DNA of 20,658 bases from an uncultured Beijerinckiaceae bacterium (GCA_937873345.1 CALMRL010000354.1:1-20658); one strand, 5' to 3'. Counted from the first letter of the stretch, positions 1 through 7,808 are shown. The notes: a model not told the origin generated them from the letters alone. Made by a program: numbers and translations.

Positions 1-1518
1 GAGCGTGCGCCGGACGGCGGCGGCGTCGCGGGACGCCCTCGTGCGTTCGATGCGCACCACCTGGCCCGCGCGGACCGCGTGGTTGTCGATGTCGAGCGTC
101 TCGATTGGGTCCTGCTCGTCGAGCCAGTAGCGGTTGACGCCGACGATGACGTGTTCGCCGCGATCGACCTTGGCTTGCCGAGCAGTGGAGGCTTCCTCGA
201 TCATCGCCTTTGGCCAGCCGGCCGCCACCGCCTTGGCCATGCCGCCCGCGTCCTCGACCCGCTCGATGATCGCCCAAGCCTCGTCGACCAGCTCCCGCGT
301 GAGGGCCTCGACGTAGTAGCTGCCGCCGAGCGGATCGACGACCTTGGTGATCCCCGTTTCCTCCTGCAACACCAGCTGCGTGTTGCGGGCGATGCGGGCG
401 GAGAAGTCGGTGGGCAGGGCGATCGCCTCGTCGAGGGCGTTGGTGTGCAGCGACTGCGTGCCGCCGAAGACCGCCGCCATGGCCTCGACCGTGGTGCGGA
501 TGACGTTGTTGTAGGGATCCTGCTCCTGCAGGCTGACGCCGCTCGTCTGGCAGTGGGTGCGAAGCATCTTGGAGCGCTCGTCCTTGGCGCCGAAGGCCTC
601 CATCGTGCGATGCCACAGCACGCGCGCCGCGCGCAGCTTCGCGACCTCCATGAAGAAGTTCATGCCGATGGCGAAGAAGAACGACAGCCGGCCGGCGAAG
701 GCGTCGACGTCGAGCCCCCTGGCGATGGCCGCGCGCACGTACTCGCGGCCGTCGGCGATAGTGAAGGCGAGCTCCTGAACCTGCGTCGCCCCGGCCTCCT
801 GCATGTGGTAGCCGGAGATGGAGATCGAGTTGAACCTGGGCATCTCGGCCGACGTGTAGGCGATGATGTCGGCGACGATCCGCATCGAAGCCTCGGGCGG
901 GTAGATGTAGGTGTTGCGGACCATGAACTCCTTGAGGATGTCGTTCTGGATCGTGCCCTCCAGCGCCCTCCGGTCGACGCCCTGCTCCTCGCCGGCGACG
1001 ATGAAGAAGGCGAGGATCGGGATCACCGCGCCGTTCATCGTCATGCTGACCGAGGTCGTGTCCAGCGGGATGCCGTCGAACAGGATCTTCATGTCCTCGA
1101 CCGTATCGATCGCAACGCCGGCCTTGCCGACGTCGCCCGCCACCCGGGGGTGATCGCTGTCGTAGCCGCGGTGCGTGGCAAGGTCGAAGGCCACCGAGAG
1201 GCCCTTCTGGCCGGCGCCGAGGTTGCGCTTGTAGAAGGCGTTCGAGGCCTCTGCCGTGGAGAAGCCCGCGTACTGGCGGATCGTCCAGGGCCGGCCGGTG
1301 TACATCGACGCGCGGACGCCGCGGGTGAAGGGCGCGAAGCCGGGCAGACCGGGGTCGGTGGTCACGTCGGCGGGTGTGTAGAGCGGCTTGACGCGGATGC
1401 CCTCCGGCGTTCGCCAGCCGAGGTCGGCTCCCTTGGTTTCCTTTGCCGCCGCCGCCGTCCACGCGGCGTAGGCGGCCGCCGACGGGGCTCCCGCCGTCTC
1501 GCGTCCATCGTCAGCCAT
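1..1518 (-). CDS. scpA: Methylmalonyl-CoA mutase large (catalytic) subunit, partial, C-terminus beyond left edge
   Basis: The frame is open from an ATG at 1518 through position 1 without a stop, giving 506 residues of a protein usually about 710-750 long. It interconverts (R)-methylmalonyl-CoA and succinyl-CoA with adenosylcobalamin in the cytoplasm. The N-terminal substrate-binding barrel is highly conserved: RPWTIRQYAGFST (76-88), SVSMTMNGAV, QNDILKEFMVRNTYIYPP (191-208), SGYHMQEAGA (235-244) and GGTQSLHTNALDEA. Y83, R201 and H238 line up with the active-site Tyr89, Arg207 and His244 of the Propionibacterium enzyme. The C-terminal B12-binding domain (DxHxxG) lies outside the window. A GAGGAG Shine-Dalgarno sits 6 bases before the ATG, supporting this start. 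It is the last visible gene of the minus-strand catabolic operon, 217 bases after the FAH gene. No small mutase subunit is seen in the window. Confidence 0.96.
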   Translation of the reverse strand, partial: MADDGRETAGAPSAAAYAAWTAAAAKETKGADLGWRTPEGIRVKPLYTPADVTTDPGLPGFAPFTRGVRASMYTGRPWTIRQYAGFSTAEASNAFYKRNLGAGQKGLSVAFDLATHRGYDSDHPRVAGDVGKAGVAIDTVEDMKILFDGIPLDTTSVSMTMNGAVIPILAFFIVAGEEQGVDRRALEGTIQNDILKEFMVRNTYIYPPEASMRIVADIIAYTSAEMPRFNSISISGYHMQEAGATQVQELAFTIADGREYVRAAIARGLDVDAFAGRLSFFFAIGMNFFMEVAKLRAARVLWHRTMEAFGAKDERSKMLRTHCQTSGVSLQEQDPYNNVIRTTVEAMAAVFGGTQSLHTNALDEAIALPTDFSARIARNTQLVLQEETGITKVVDPLGGSYYVEALTRELVDEAWAIIERVEDAGGMAKAVAAGWPKAMIEEASTARQAKVDRGEHVIVGVNRYWLDEQDPIETLDIDNHAVRAGQVVRIERTRASRDAAAVRRTL

Positions 1519-1566
1519 CGTCGTCTCCTCGCGAGTGCGGCGGCGCTGCGATGGGCTCAGCGCGCC

Positions 1567-1639
1567 ATGGGTCGTCGACAAGGCAATGGATCGCACTGCC
1601 TTCGATCTCTGGGTCGAGATGCAGCTCGCGTCGACCCAT
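1567..1639 (-). promoter_or_regulatory. Stem-loops in the leader between FAH gene and mutase
   Basis: The 217-base gap before the mutase holds a perfect 8-bp stem, TGGGTCGA (1610-1617) with TCGACCCA (1631-1638). A second stem is AAGGCA (1580-1585) with TGCCTT (1597-1602). The 1632-1639 arm CGACCCAT can instead pair with ATGGGTCG at 1567-1574, so two foldings exclude each other. No U-run follows, so a simple intrinsic terminator is unlikely. I see no cobalamin-riboswitch B12 box. The role is unknown; mRNA processing or attenuation of the mutase are possibilities. Confidence 0.3.
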
Positions 1640-1735
1640 CGAGGGCGACAGCCTAGTCGCGCCCACTCGCGGACGGCGCCATTTCACGGCGGCCGTGCCC
1701 TTCATCGGTGGTGCCGCGGCATCGATGGCCTCCCC

Positions 1736-2551
1736 TCAGGCGCGCGCGTCCTCGATCGGATTGGAGATGGTGCCGATGCCCTCGATCTCCACCTCGCAGA
1801 CGTCGCCCGCCTTGAGGAACACGGGCGGCGTCCTGGCGTATCCCACGCCCGCCGGCGTTCCCGTGGCGATCACGTCGCCGGGCTCGAGCGTCATTACCTC
1901 CGACAAGGTCTCGATCAGCGTAGCGACGTCGAAGATCATGTCCCCGGTGTTGCCGTCCTGCATGACCGTGCCGTTGACGCGCGACACGATGCGCAAGCCC
2001 GCCGCGCCCGCCGGAACCTCATCCGCCGTGACGATCTCGGGACCGAAGGCGCCGGTGAGGTCGAAGTTCTTGCCCATGGTCCACTGCGTGGACTTGCGCT
2101 GGTAGTTGCGCACCGACCCGTCGTTGAAGCACGCGTAGCCGGCCACGTGGTCCAGCGCCCTAGCGGCCGGGACGTGCCGCGCGGTGCGTCCGATGACGAC
2201 GGCGAGTTCCGCCTCCCAGTCGAGCTTGTCGGAGACGAGCGGCCTGACGAGCGGCTCGCCGTGCGCGACCAGGGACGTGTTCACGCGCAGGAAGACGGCG
2301 GGGTAGTCGGGGATGGGGTTGCCGCCCTCCTTGGCGTGGTCCCGGTAGTTGAGCCCGATGCAGATCACCTTGCCGGGGTTCTCGACCGGCGTGAGGAAGC
2401 GAAGGCCGGATACGGCGAGGTCGGGTCCCGACGTCGCCGGCGCACCCAGCATGTCCGCGAAGGTTCGCGCGGACGGGCACGCCCTCACGACGGCACCATC
2501 GCGGATGCCGTAATGCGCGCGGCCTTCGTGGAGGAAACGAACGATCTTCAT
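1736..2551 (-). CDS. Fumarylacetoacetate hydrolase (FAH) family protein
   Basis: This is a 271-residue member of the FAH superfamily, metal-dependent cytoplasmic enzymes that hydrolyse, decarboxylate or isomerise diketo acids made by aromatic ring cleavage. A short N-terminal region (1-55) precedes the core. Core motifs are GLNYRDHA (66-73), DWEAELAVVIG (111-121, with E113 and E115 as likely metal ligands), CFNDGSVRNYQ (141-151, D144 as third ligand), K161 in MGKNFD, and the C-terminal TGTPAGVG (230-237). A GAAGGA ribosome site lies just before the ATG. It starts 27 bases after the extradiol dioxygenase gene, so it probably acts on the ring-fission product or a derivative, as HpcE/HpaG-type or acylpyruvate-hydrolase-type enzymes do. 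The exact reaction (C-C hydrolysis, isomerisation or decarboxylation) cannot be decided from sequence. Confidence 0.93.
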   Translation of the reverse strand: MKIVRFLHEGRAHYGIRDGAVVRACPSARTFADMLGAPATSGPDLAVSGLRFLTPVENPGKVICIGLNYRDHAKEGGNPIPDYPAVFLRVNTSLVAHGEPLVRPLVSDKLDWEAELAVVIGRTARHVPAARALDHVAGYACFNDGSVRNYQRKSTQWTMGKNFDLTGAFGPEIVTADEVPAGAAGLRIVSRVNGTVMQDGNTGDMIFDVATLIETLSEVMTLEPGDVIATGTPAGVGYARTPPVFLKAGDVCEVEIEGIGTISNPIEDARA

Positions 2552-2578
2552 GGCTATCCTTCGCGGCGACGAACGGTC

Positions 2579-3508
2579 TCAGGACCGGGTGAAGGCGCTG
2601 GCGTCCTTGAACCAGCCCGGGGGCGGGGTCTGCCATCCGCCGATCTGGAAGTCGGGAGCCTGCCAGCGCAGAGGTTCGTCCTCGATGTCGATGGTTTGGT
2701 AGTGCGTGGGAAAGAGTTCGACGCGATGGCCGTCGGGGTCGAGCAGGTAGAGGAAGCGGGCCAAGCCGGGGCTGAAATGCCGCGCGGGGCCGAATTCGAC
2801 CTGCGCGGCCTTCCCCGCTCGGACGAACAGGTCTGCGGTCAGCATCAGGCTTTGCGTGTCCGGAACCGTGAAGGCGACGTGGTGGAGGCGCGGCCCTGGT
2901 CCCTCGGCGAAGACGATGTCGTGGGGGTTGCCCTTGCGCTGGAGGAAGACCATGAAAATGGCATCGTCGGAGACCACGTACTCGGAAAGGCGGAAGCCCA
3001 TCTCGTTGTAGAAGACCAGCGATGCGTCGACCTTCGGTGTCACCACCTGGACGTGGTCGAGGCGGTGGACGCACGCGCCGCGATGACTCTCCACCTGATG
3101 GAACAGCCGGGGCCGGGTCTCCATGGTGGCGCAGAACTCCAGCGGCGTACCGGCCGGATCACGGGTGTGGAGGGTCCGAGCTTGGTGCGGAACATCGACC
3201 CAGCTGGTCGGAAATCCCGTCCGCTCGAAATGGCGCTGAGCCAAGTCCAGATCCTCCTCGGTGAGGACCCGAAGGCCGACCCTCTCGCATCCAGGCTCGC
3301 CCAGCTTGAGCACCAGGCTGTGGTGGCAGCCTTCCTCGAGCCCGCGCAACCAGAGCGTTTCGCGATCCTCGTCGCTGACGACGAGACCGAGCAGCTCCAC
3401 ATAGAAGGCGCGCGAGGCCGCCAAATCCGCCACCCGATGCACGACATGGCTGGCCCGCGTGATGTTGAAAGCGGGCTTATAGACCGGCGTCGGAAGCTGG
3501 ATCGGCAT
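2579..3508 (-). CDS. Type I extradiol ring-cleavage dioxygenase (VOC superfamily)
   Basis: This 309-residue protein has two vicinal-oxygen-chelate halves, the architecture of catechol 2,3-dioxygenase-like enzymes. The N-terminal half (about 18-130) has lost metal ligands, while the C-terminal half (about 148-270) carries them: H152 (RLDHVQVV), H210 (LHHVAFTV) and E264 (GHRVELF), the 2-His-1-carboxylate Fe(II) facial triad. LYLLDPDGHRVELF (253-266) closely follows the extradiol signature; the spacer after H244 is one residue longer than the strict pattern. H195 and Y254 are candidate acid-base and second-sphere residues. Expected role: O2-dependent meta-cleavage of a catecholic product made by the operon's hydroxylase. 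It lies 25 bases after the acyl-CoA synthetase gene and 27 before the FAH gene. Substrate specificity is unknown. Confidence 0.92.
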   Translation of the reverse strand: MPIQLPTPVYKPAFNITRASHVVHRVADLAASRAFYVELLGLVVSDEDRETLWLRGLEEGCHHSLVLKLGEPGCERVGLRVLTEEDLDLAQRHFERTGFPTSWVDVPHQARTLHTRDPAGTPLEFCATMETRPRLFHQVESHRGACVHRLDHVQVVTPKVDASLVFYNEMGFRLSEYVVSDDAIFMVFLQRKGNPHDIVFAEGPGPRLHHVAFTVPDTQSLMLTADLFVRAGKAAQVEFGPARHFSPGLARFLYLLDPDGHRVELFPTHYQTIDIEDEPLRWQAPDFQIGGWQTPPPGWFKDASAFTRS

Positions 3509-3533
3509 GACGGGCTCTCGGTCGTGAAGGCGC

Positions 3534-5039
3534 TCACGGGCGCGCGAATAGGCTGGCGTAGCGGGTCCTGAGCAGGGCTTTCTGCACTTTGCCCATGGCG
3601 TTTCTCGGCAGGTCCTCGACCACGATCACGTCCTTGGGCCGCTTGAAAGCGGCCAGCTCGGACGTCGCCGCGGCCCGGATCGTGGCCGGGTCGAGGGGAA
3701 CGCCCCGGTGGGGAACCACCACCGCCACGACACCCTCGCCGAAATCAGGATGCGGAACCCCGATCACGGCGCTCTCGGCGACACCGGGGAGCGCGTCGAT
3801 CATCATCTCGATCTCTTTGGGGTACACGTTGAAGCCGCCGGAGATGATGAGATCCTTGGCGCGACCGACGATCTTGATGAAGTCGTCCCTGTCGCGTACC
3901 GCCACGTCGCCGCTGATGAAATAACCATCTGGAGTATGGTCTTCCGCGGTCTTTTCGGGATTCTGCCAGTAGCCGGAGAACAGGTTCGGCCCCTTCAACT
4001 GCAGGAGGCCTGGCTGATCGCTGCCCGCGGGCACACCGTCCTCTCTCATGATCCGCACGTCGACGCCCGGCAGAGGCCTCCCGACGGTTCCCGGACGGCG
4101 CGGTCCCTCGTAGGGGTTCGAGGTCACCATGAGGGCTTCCGTCATTCCGTAACGTTCGAGGATGTCGTGGCCGGTCCGCTCGCGGAACGCCAGGAAGGTG
4201 CTCTCCAGCAGTGGCGCCGATCCGCTGATGAACACCCTCATGGCCTCGCAGCGCGACCTGTCGAACCGGGGATCGTCCAGGAGGCGCGTGTAGAAGGTCG
4301 GGACACCCATGAACACGGTCGCCGACGGGAGAGCGTCGATCACGGCCGCGACCTCGAACTTATCGTGGAAGAGGATCGTGGACCCATTCAGCAGCGCGCC
4401 GTGGAGGGCGACGAAGAGGCCGTGGGCGTGATAGGTCGGCAGGGCGTGCAGGAGCACGTCGCCATCCCGCCAGCGCCAGGCCTCATGCAGGACGAGGGCG
4501 TTGGATGAAAGATTGTTGTGCGTCAGCACCGCGCCCTTCGATCGACCAGTCGTTCCCGACGTGTAGAGGATCGCGGCGGGCTCGTGCGGTCCGACGGCCG
4601 CGACCGGAGCGGCAAGGTCGCAGGAAAGCCAGGGCGCATCTTCGAGCGTCGGGCCAAGACACTCGCGTCGTGCCTCGGTGGCAATAGAAGCCGCCGGCGA
4701 CGCTGAGCTCGCGACCAGCAGTGCGGGCTGGGCGTCGGACAGGAAATACGTCACCTCCGGCGCGGTATAGGCCGTGTTCAGGGGAATGAAGACGAAGCCG
4801 CCGCGCACGCATCCCAGGTAGAGCATGAGCGCGGCCGGCGACTTCTCGAGTTGCGTCACGACCCGGTCGCCGCGCTTCAAGCCGCGATCCTCGATCCAGG
4901 CGGTGGCTCGCGCGCTGTGTTCCAGCATCTGCCCGAAAGTGACCACTTGCCCGCTCGTCAAGCGAAGGAACGGTTGGGCCGGGCGTTCGGCGGCCGTCCG
5001 CGTGATCACGGCGAAAAGGTTGTGCTGCTCGGCGTCCAC
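3534..5039 (-). CDS. MatB-type malonyl-CoA/methylmalonyl-CoA synthetase (AMP-forming)
   Basis: This is an ANL-superfamily acyl-CoA synthetase of 501 residues from the GTG at 5039. Motifs in order: P-loop YTSGTTGRSKG (159-169), GVPTFYTRLL (245-254), ISGSAPLLES (271-280), ERYGMTEALMVTSNPYEG (295-312), PGTVGRPLPGV (316-326), GYFISGDVA (372-380), VGRAKDLIISGG (391-402) and catalytic lysine K484 in PRNAMGKVQK. The middle blocks closely match malonyl-CoA synthetases of the MatB group, which activate malonate or methylmalonate with ATP and CoA. Start choice: the frame is open to a TTG at 5081 and also has GTG at 5063 (AGGGG upstream) and 5039 (GAGG upstream). 5039 best fits MatB N-termini, but 5063 is a real alternative. 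Its place just upstream of a methylmalonyl-CoA mutase suggests it activates a methylmalonate-like product of ring cleavage. Confidence 0.9.
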   Translation of the reverse strand: MDAEQHNLFAVITRTAAERPAQPFLRLTSGQVVTFGQMLEHSARATAWIEDRGLKRGDRVVTQLEKSPAALMLYLGCVRGGFVFIPLNTAYTAPEVTYFLSDAQPALLVASSASPAASIATEARRECLGPTLEDAPWLSCDLAAPVAAVGPHEPAAILYTSGTTGRSKGAVLTHNNLSSNALVLHEAWRWRDGDVLLHALPTYHAHGLFVALHGALLNGSTILFHDKFEVAAVIDALPSATVFMGVPTFYTRLLDDPRFDRSRCEAMRVFISGSAPLLESTFLAFRERTGHDILERYGMTEALMVTSNPYEGPRRPGTVGRPLPGVDVRIMREDGVPAGSDQPGLLQLKGPNLFSGYWQNPEKTAEDHTPDGYFISGDVAVRDRDDFIKIVGRAKDLIISGGFNVYPKEIEMMIDALPGVAESAVIGVPHPDFGEGVVAVVVPHRGVPLDPATIRAAATSELAAFKRPKDVIVVEDLPRNAMGKVQKALLRTRYASLFARP

Positions 5040-5070
5040 CGCTGCCTCTGTCTCGGTCCGCACGGCGCCC

Positions 5071-5364
5071 CTAGCCGCCAACCTGCGTGGCGACCCGGCT
5101 CGCCGCCAGGGGCGTGATGATCTCGGCGACGAGACGTTTGTGCGCTGGATTGGCCTGGTAGGCCCGCCAAGCCGCCTCGTCCTCGAATTTGGCGACCAAG
5201 AGATAGCTGCCGTTGCCGGGCCGCAGCACGAGATCGGGTCCGTAGTCCAGCGCGATGAGGCCGGTTATGGAAGGGCGCATGTCGTCGAACGCCGCCGTCA
5301 CCGCATCCACGTCGGCCCGCGTGACGCCATCCTTCCAGGTGAAGATCACGGCATGGATGATCAT
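5071..5364 (-). CDS. Dabb-family (stress-responsive alpha/beta barrel) protein
   Basis: This small protein of 97 residues begins MIIHAVIFTWKDGVT and has YLLVAKFEDEAAWRAYQ followed by a conserved helix with NPAHKRLVAE, the pattern of dimeric Dabb/ferredoxin-like folds. Family members include cyclases, small decarboxylases or hydrolases and proteins of unknown role in catabolic clusters. Its ATG overlaps the stop of the FAD hydroxylase by four bases (ATGA), so the two are probably translated together. It may handle the hydroxylated or quinone product of that enzyme, but this is inferred from position only. No catalytic residue can be assigned with confidence; H4 and H75 are candidates. Confidence 0.88.
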   Translation of the reverse strand: MIIHAVIFTWKDGVTRADVDAVTAAFDDMRPSITGLIALDYGPDLVLRPGNGSYLLVAKFEDEAAWRAYQANPAHKRLVAEIITPLAASRVATQVGG

Positions 5365-7058
5365 GCGGCGAGGCCGCGCGCCAAAGTGGTGGCCACCGAG
5401 GCAGCAACAGCCTTTGACAGTTCACCCGGCGCCGGGTCGCGGAAGATCGCCGCCACATGGCCGTCCGGCCGCACCAGGACCGCCGCTTTGCCGGACAAGG
5501 TCAGCACTCGTCCGAGCGCATCGTGCGCATCCTGGAAATCGCGACCCTCGACGAGCACCTGAACGGGCCACGATGTCTCCCCCTCACGCAGATCGGATAT
5601 CTCCCCCTCACGCAGGTCGTTCGTGAGGTCCGAGCCTGCCAGCAGCGTGAAGGCGCGATCGTCGATCAGGTCGAGGGTCGAGACAGCTTGTCCGTCCCGC
5701 TCCAGCCAAGCGTGCGGCAGGCGCTGTCCGATCGCCAAGTCCGGCTTGAAGTTCGAGATGCTCCCACTGCGGCGATAAGTTTGATCGTAACTGAAGCCCA
5801 GTTGCAGGTCGAGACTGTCGAAGTGCTCGCGCTGATTGGCGATCTCTCGCTGGATCTCGGCCTGCGCGACCGGATCGCGCAATCGTCGCGCAAGTGCACC
5901 CGGCCCATCGTCGCCATCCACCCTGAGGGAGGCTTGCAGGCCCAGGATGCGTTGCGCGTTCTTTCCGCTCTGCTCCGCATTGGTCAAAGCCACGCCTCGC
6001 CGCTCGGCCTCGTAGCTGTCGAGCAGAGTGGCGCCGGCTTCCCGCCGTTCCACGGCGCCGATCTTCCAAGCCAGGTTGTGCGCGTCCTGGATGCCGGTGT
6101 TCAGGCCCAGGCCGCCCATCGGCGGGAAGCGGTGGGCGGCGTCGCCCACGAGGAACGCCTGCCCCGCCCGATACGTCTCCGCCACTTCCGACACCATGAT
6201 CCAGGGCAGGACGTGCTTGATCTCGATTTCTGAACCAGGGACGCCGATGGCATGGTGGAGGATATTCATGCACACGGCCGGAGTGAAGGCCTCCCGCGGC
6301 ATCACCGACGGGTCGTGCGGGTAGAGCATGCACCACTGGCTGTCGATGTCATAGGCGATCAGGACGCCGGGGTGAGGAGGCTGCATGATCCAGTAGAGGA
6401 TCCCCGGACGATCCTTGACGAGCGCCCGGAGGTTCGCCGCGAAATGGATGGTGATGAAGGGTTGAGGCGCGCCGCCGCCGACCATGGGGATCGCGAGCGC
6501 GCGGCGCACCGCGCTTCCGGCGCCATCCGCGCCGATCAGGTAGCGGCTCGTGATGCTCGTGCGCTCCCGCGTATCAACGTCCTCGATGACCGAGGTGATA
6601 CTGTTCCTGTCTTCCTGACATGACGCCCAGTCGACGCCCCGCCTGACCTCGATCAACGGCGATCGGGCAACTAGTTCGAGGAGGAAGTCCTCGAACAAGG
6701 GCTGCGCCAAGTTGATCAACGGGGTGGGGGTCACCGCCTTCACGGCTTCGTCTTGCCGCTCGTAGGGCAAGACGCCGATCTCACTCCCCGCCAAGGTCGT
6801 GACGAAGCGGACCCACCCGCCATCCCGCACGGGCGTGGCCCGTCGCCCCATCGCCTCGACGTCGAGACCGATCGCGCGGCAGATCTCAAGCGTCCGTGGG
6901 TTCAAGGCATGCGCCTTGGGCGCGCCGTGACGCGTGCTATAACGTTCGATGACGATCGATTTCAATCCTTGACGTGCGAGAAGGACTGCCATCATGAGCC
7001 CGATGGGACCCGCGCCGACGATAAGGGCGGTCGACGGCAGGCCGTCTTCTCTCGTCAT
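5361..7058 (-). CDS. FAD-dependent aromatic (phenol-type) hydroxylase
   Basis: This is a 565-residue group A flavoprotein monooxygenase of the PheA/TfdB/MhpA type. It carries the FAD-binding GAGPIG (15-20), the NADPH/FAD DG motif GADGAGS (176-182) and FLVGDAAHRFPPMGGLGLNT (302-321), followed by a C-terminal thioredoxin-like region (about 410-565). It should hydroxylate a phenolic substrate using NAD(P)H and O2, providing the catechol for the extradiol dioxygenase downstream. It is the first gene of the minus-strand operon and diverges from tetR. The ATG at 7058 has only a weak ribosome site (ACGGGGC). Unusually, residues 481-496 are an eight-residue tandem repeat (DLREGEIS then DLREGETS), matching a 24-base duplication in the DNA. 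Confidence 0.95.
   Translation of the reverse strand: MTREDGLPSTALIVGAGPIGLMMAVLLARQGLKSIVIERYSTRHGAPKAHALNPRTLEICRAIGLDVEAMGRRATPVRDGGWVRFVTTLAGSEIGVLPYERQDEAVKAVTPTPLINLAQPLFEDFLLELVARSPLIEVRRGVDWASCQEDRNSITSVIEDVDTRERTSITSRYLIGADGAGSAVRRALAIPMVGGGAPQPFITIHFAANLRALVKDRPGILYWIMQPPHPGVLIAYDIDSQWCMLYPHDPSVMPREAFTPAVCMNILHHAIGVPGSEIEIKHVLPWIMVSEVAETYRAGQAFLVGDAAHRFPPMGGLGLNTGIQDAHNLAWKIGAVERREAGATLLDSYEAERRGVALTNAEQSGKNAQRILGLQASLRVDGDDGPGALARRLRDPVAQAEIQREIANQREHFDSLDLQLGFSYDQTYRRSGSISNFKPDLAIGQRLPHAWLERDGQAVSTLDLIDDRAFTLLAGSDLTNDLREGEISDLREGETSWPVQVLVEGRDFQDAHDALGRVLTLSGKAAVLVRPDGHVAAIFRDPAPGELSKAVAASVATTLARGLAA
5576..5619. repeat. 24-base in-frame tandem duplication inside the hydroxylase gene
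   Basis: The unit beginning TCTCCCCCTCACGCAG occurs at 5576 and again exactly 24 bases later at 5600. The second copy is matched for 20 bases with one difference (a5592 versus g5616). It encodes DLREGE twice, in a surface-type segment of the C-terminal domain, and keeps the reading frame. Confidence 0.9.
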
Positions 7059-7063
7059 GTTGT

Positions 7064-7091
7064 TTGCCCCGTCAGGGTCGAAACTTATAAG
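7064..7091 (+). promoter_or_regulatory. Candidate sigma-70 promoter for tetR
   Basis: A -35-like TTGCCC (7064-7069) and a -10-like TATAAG (7086-7091) are separated by 16 bases, about 97 bases upstream of the tetR ATG. The -10 overlaps the inverted repeat at 7088-7109, which would fit autorepression. Assigned by eye only. Confidence 0.35.
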
Positions 7092-7109
7092 TGAGGGCTA
7101 TCTCATTTA
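7088..7109. promoter_or_regulatory. Candidate TetR operator (22-bp inverted repeat)
   Basis: Arms TAAGTGAG (7088-7095) and CTCATTTA (7102-7109) are inverted copies with one mismatch, around a 6-base centre. An adjoining perfect 10-bp palindrome, ACTTATAAGT, lies at 7083-7092. The site is in the 129-base gap between the divergent hydroxylase operon and tetR, where a TetR protein would control both. Confidence 0.5.
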
Positions 7110-7187
7110 CGGGTCGTTCGTCAATTTCAAAGGGTGCTTGTTGGCGATGACGCGTTTATCTCAGGTCATGCTCCCCTACGCGGGATC

Positions 7188-7808
7188 ATGAAAAGGTTCC
7201 TGCCGGGATCAAACGGCGACTCCGGAAAGAGATCCCGCACGCGACAGCGCCTCACGGACGCGGCGCTGAAGCTGATGTCGGAACAAGGAATCGTCGCCAC
7301 GTCGGTCAGCGAGATCGCCAGCGCCGCCGATGTCGCCAACGGCACGTTCTATCTTCACTTCAGGAACAAGTCCGAAATCGTCGCCGCCGTGTGCCAGGGG
7401 GTGACGCTGGCCATGCATTCCGAGATGGACAGCAAGAGCATGTCCATCTCGGACGGCGCCGCCCGCGTCCTGTTCGCGACCCAGCAGTTCATCGAGATCG
7501 CCGCCGACGAACCGGTCTGGGGGCACCTCCTGTTGCGAGCTTTCGAGGAGGTGGACACGATCAAGGACGACCTCTCGCGATACATGCGCGCCGACGTCGA
7601 GTTGGGCATATGGCAGGGACGTTTCCGCGTCGGGCTCGACGAATTCGTCATCGATTGCCTCCTCGCCCTCCTACGGACGGGTGTGAGAGCGCGGCTTGCC
7701 GGCGCCCCACCCGAGGTCAGCCTCAGGACTGGCCAATACATGCTCACCCTCCTGGGCCTCGGACATGCCGAGGTTGAGGAGCAGCTGCGGGGTTTGGTGG
7801 TGGCCTAG
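7188..7808 (+). CDS. TetR/AcrR family transcriptional regulator
   Basis: This is a 206-residue TetR-family protein from the ATG at 7188. The N-terminal DNA-binding domain is clear: SRTRQRLTDAALKLMSEQG (16-34) followed by the helix-turn-helix in VSEIASAADVANGTFYLHF (40-58) and KSEIVAAV. The C-terminal ligand-binding domain is divergent, as usual. A GTG at 7134 would add 18 residues, but those resemble no TetR N-terminus, so 7188 is preferred, although its ribosome site (GCGGGAT) is weak. It is transcribed away from the aromatic operon and is the obvious candidate to repress that operon until the substrate or an intermediate appears. The inverted repeat at 7088-7109 is the likely binding site. 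The effector is not predictable. Confidence 0.93.
   Translation: MKRFLPGSNGDSGKRSRTRQRLTDAALKLMSEQGIVATSVSEIASAADVANGTFYLHFRNKSEIVAAVCQGVTLAMHSEMDSKSMSISDGAARVLFATQQFIEIAADEPVWGHLLLRAFEEVDTIKDDLSRYMRADVELGIWQGRFRVGLDEFVIDCLLALLRTGVRARLAGAPPEVSLRTGQYMLTLLGLGHAEVEEQLRGLVVA

Noticed and set aside
79..1656. Long plus-strand open frame opposite the mutase
   Set aside because: The minus strand encodes a clear methylmalonyl-CoA mutase over the same bases; the plus frame is a GC-rich antisense shadow with no domain.
1511..1705. 64-codon minus-strand ORF overlapping the mutase start
   Set aside because: No ribosome site, no family resemblance, and it spans the stem-loops; treated as chance.
1519..1735. 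Cobalamin riboswitch before the B12-dependent mutase
   Set aside because: No B12 box (GCCACTG-like) or matching architecture was found in the leader.
1535..3571. 678-codon plus-strand open frame
   Set aside because: It is antisense to the FAH and dioxygenase genes, which have full sets of family motifs; its translation is Arg/Asp/Val-rich shadow sequence.
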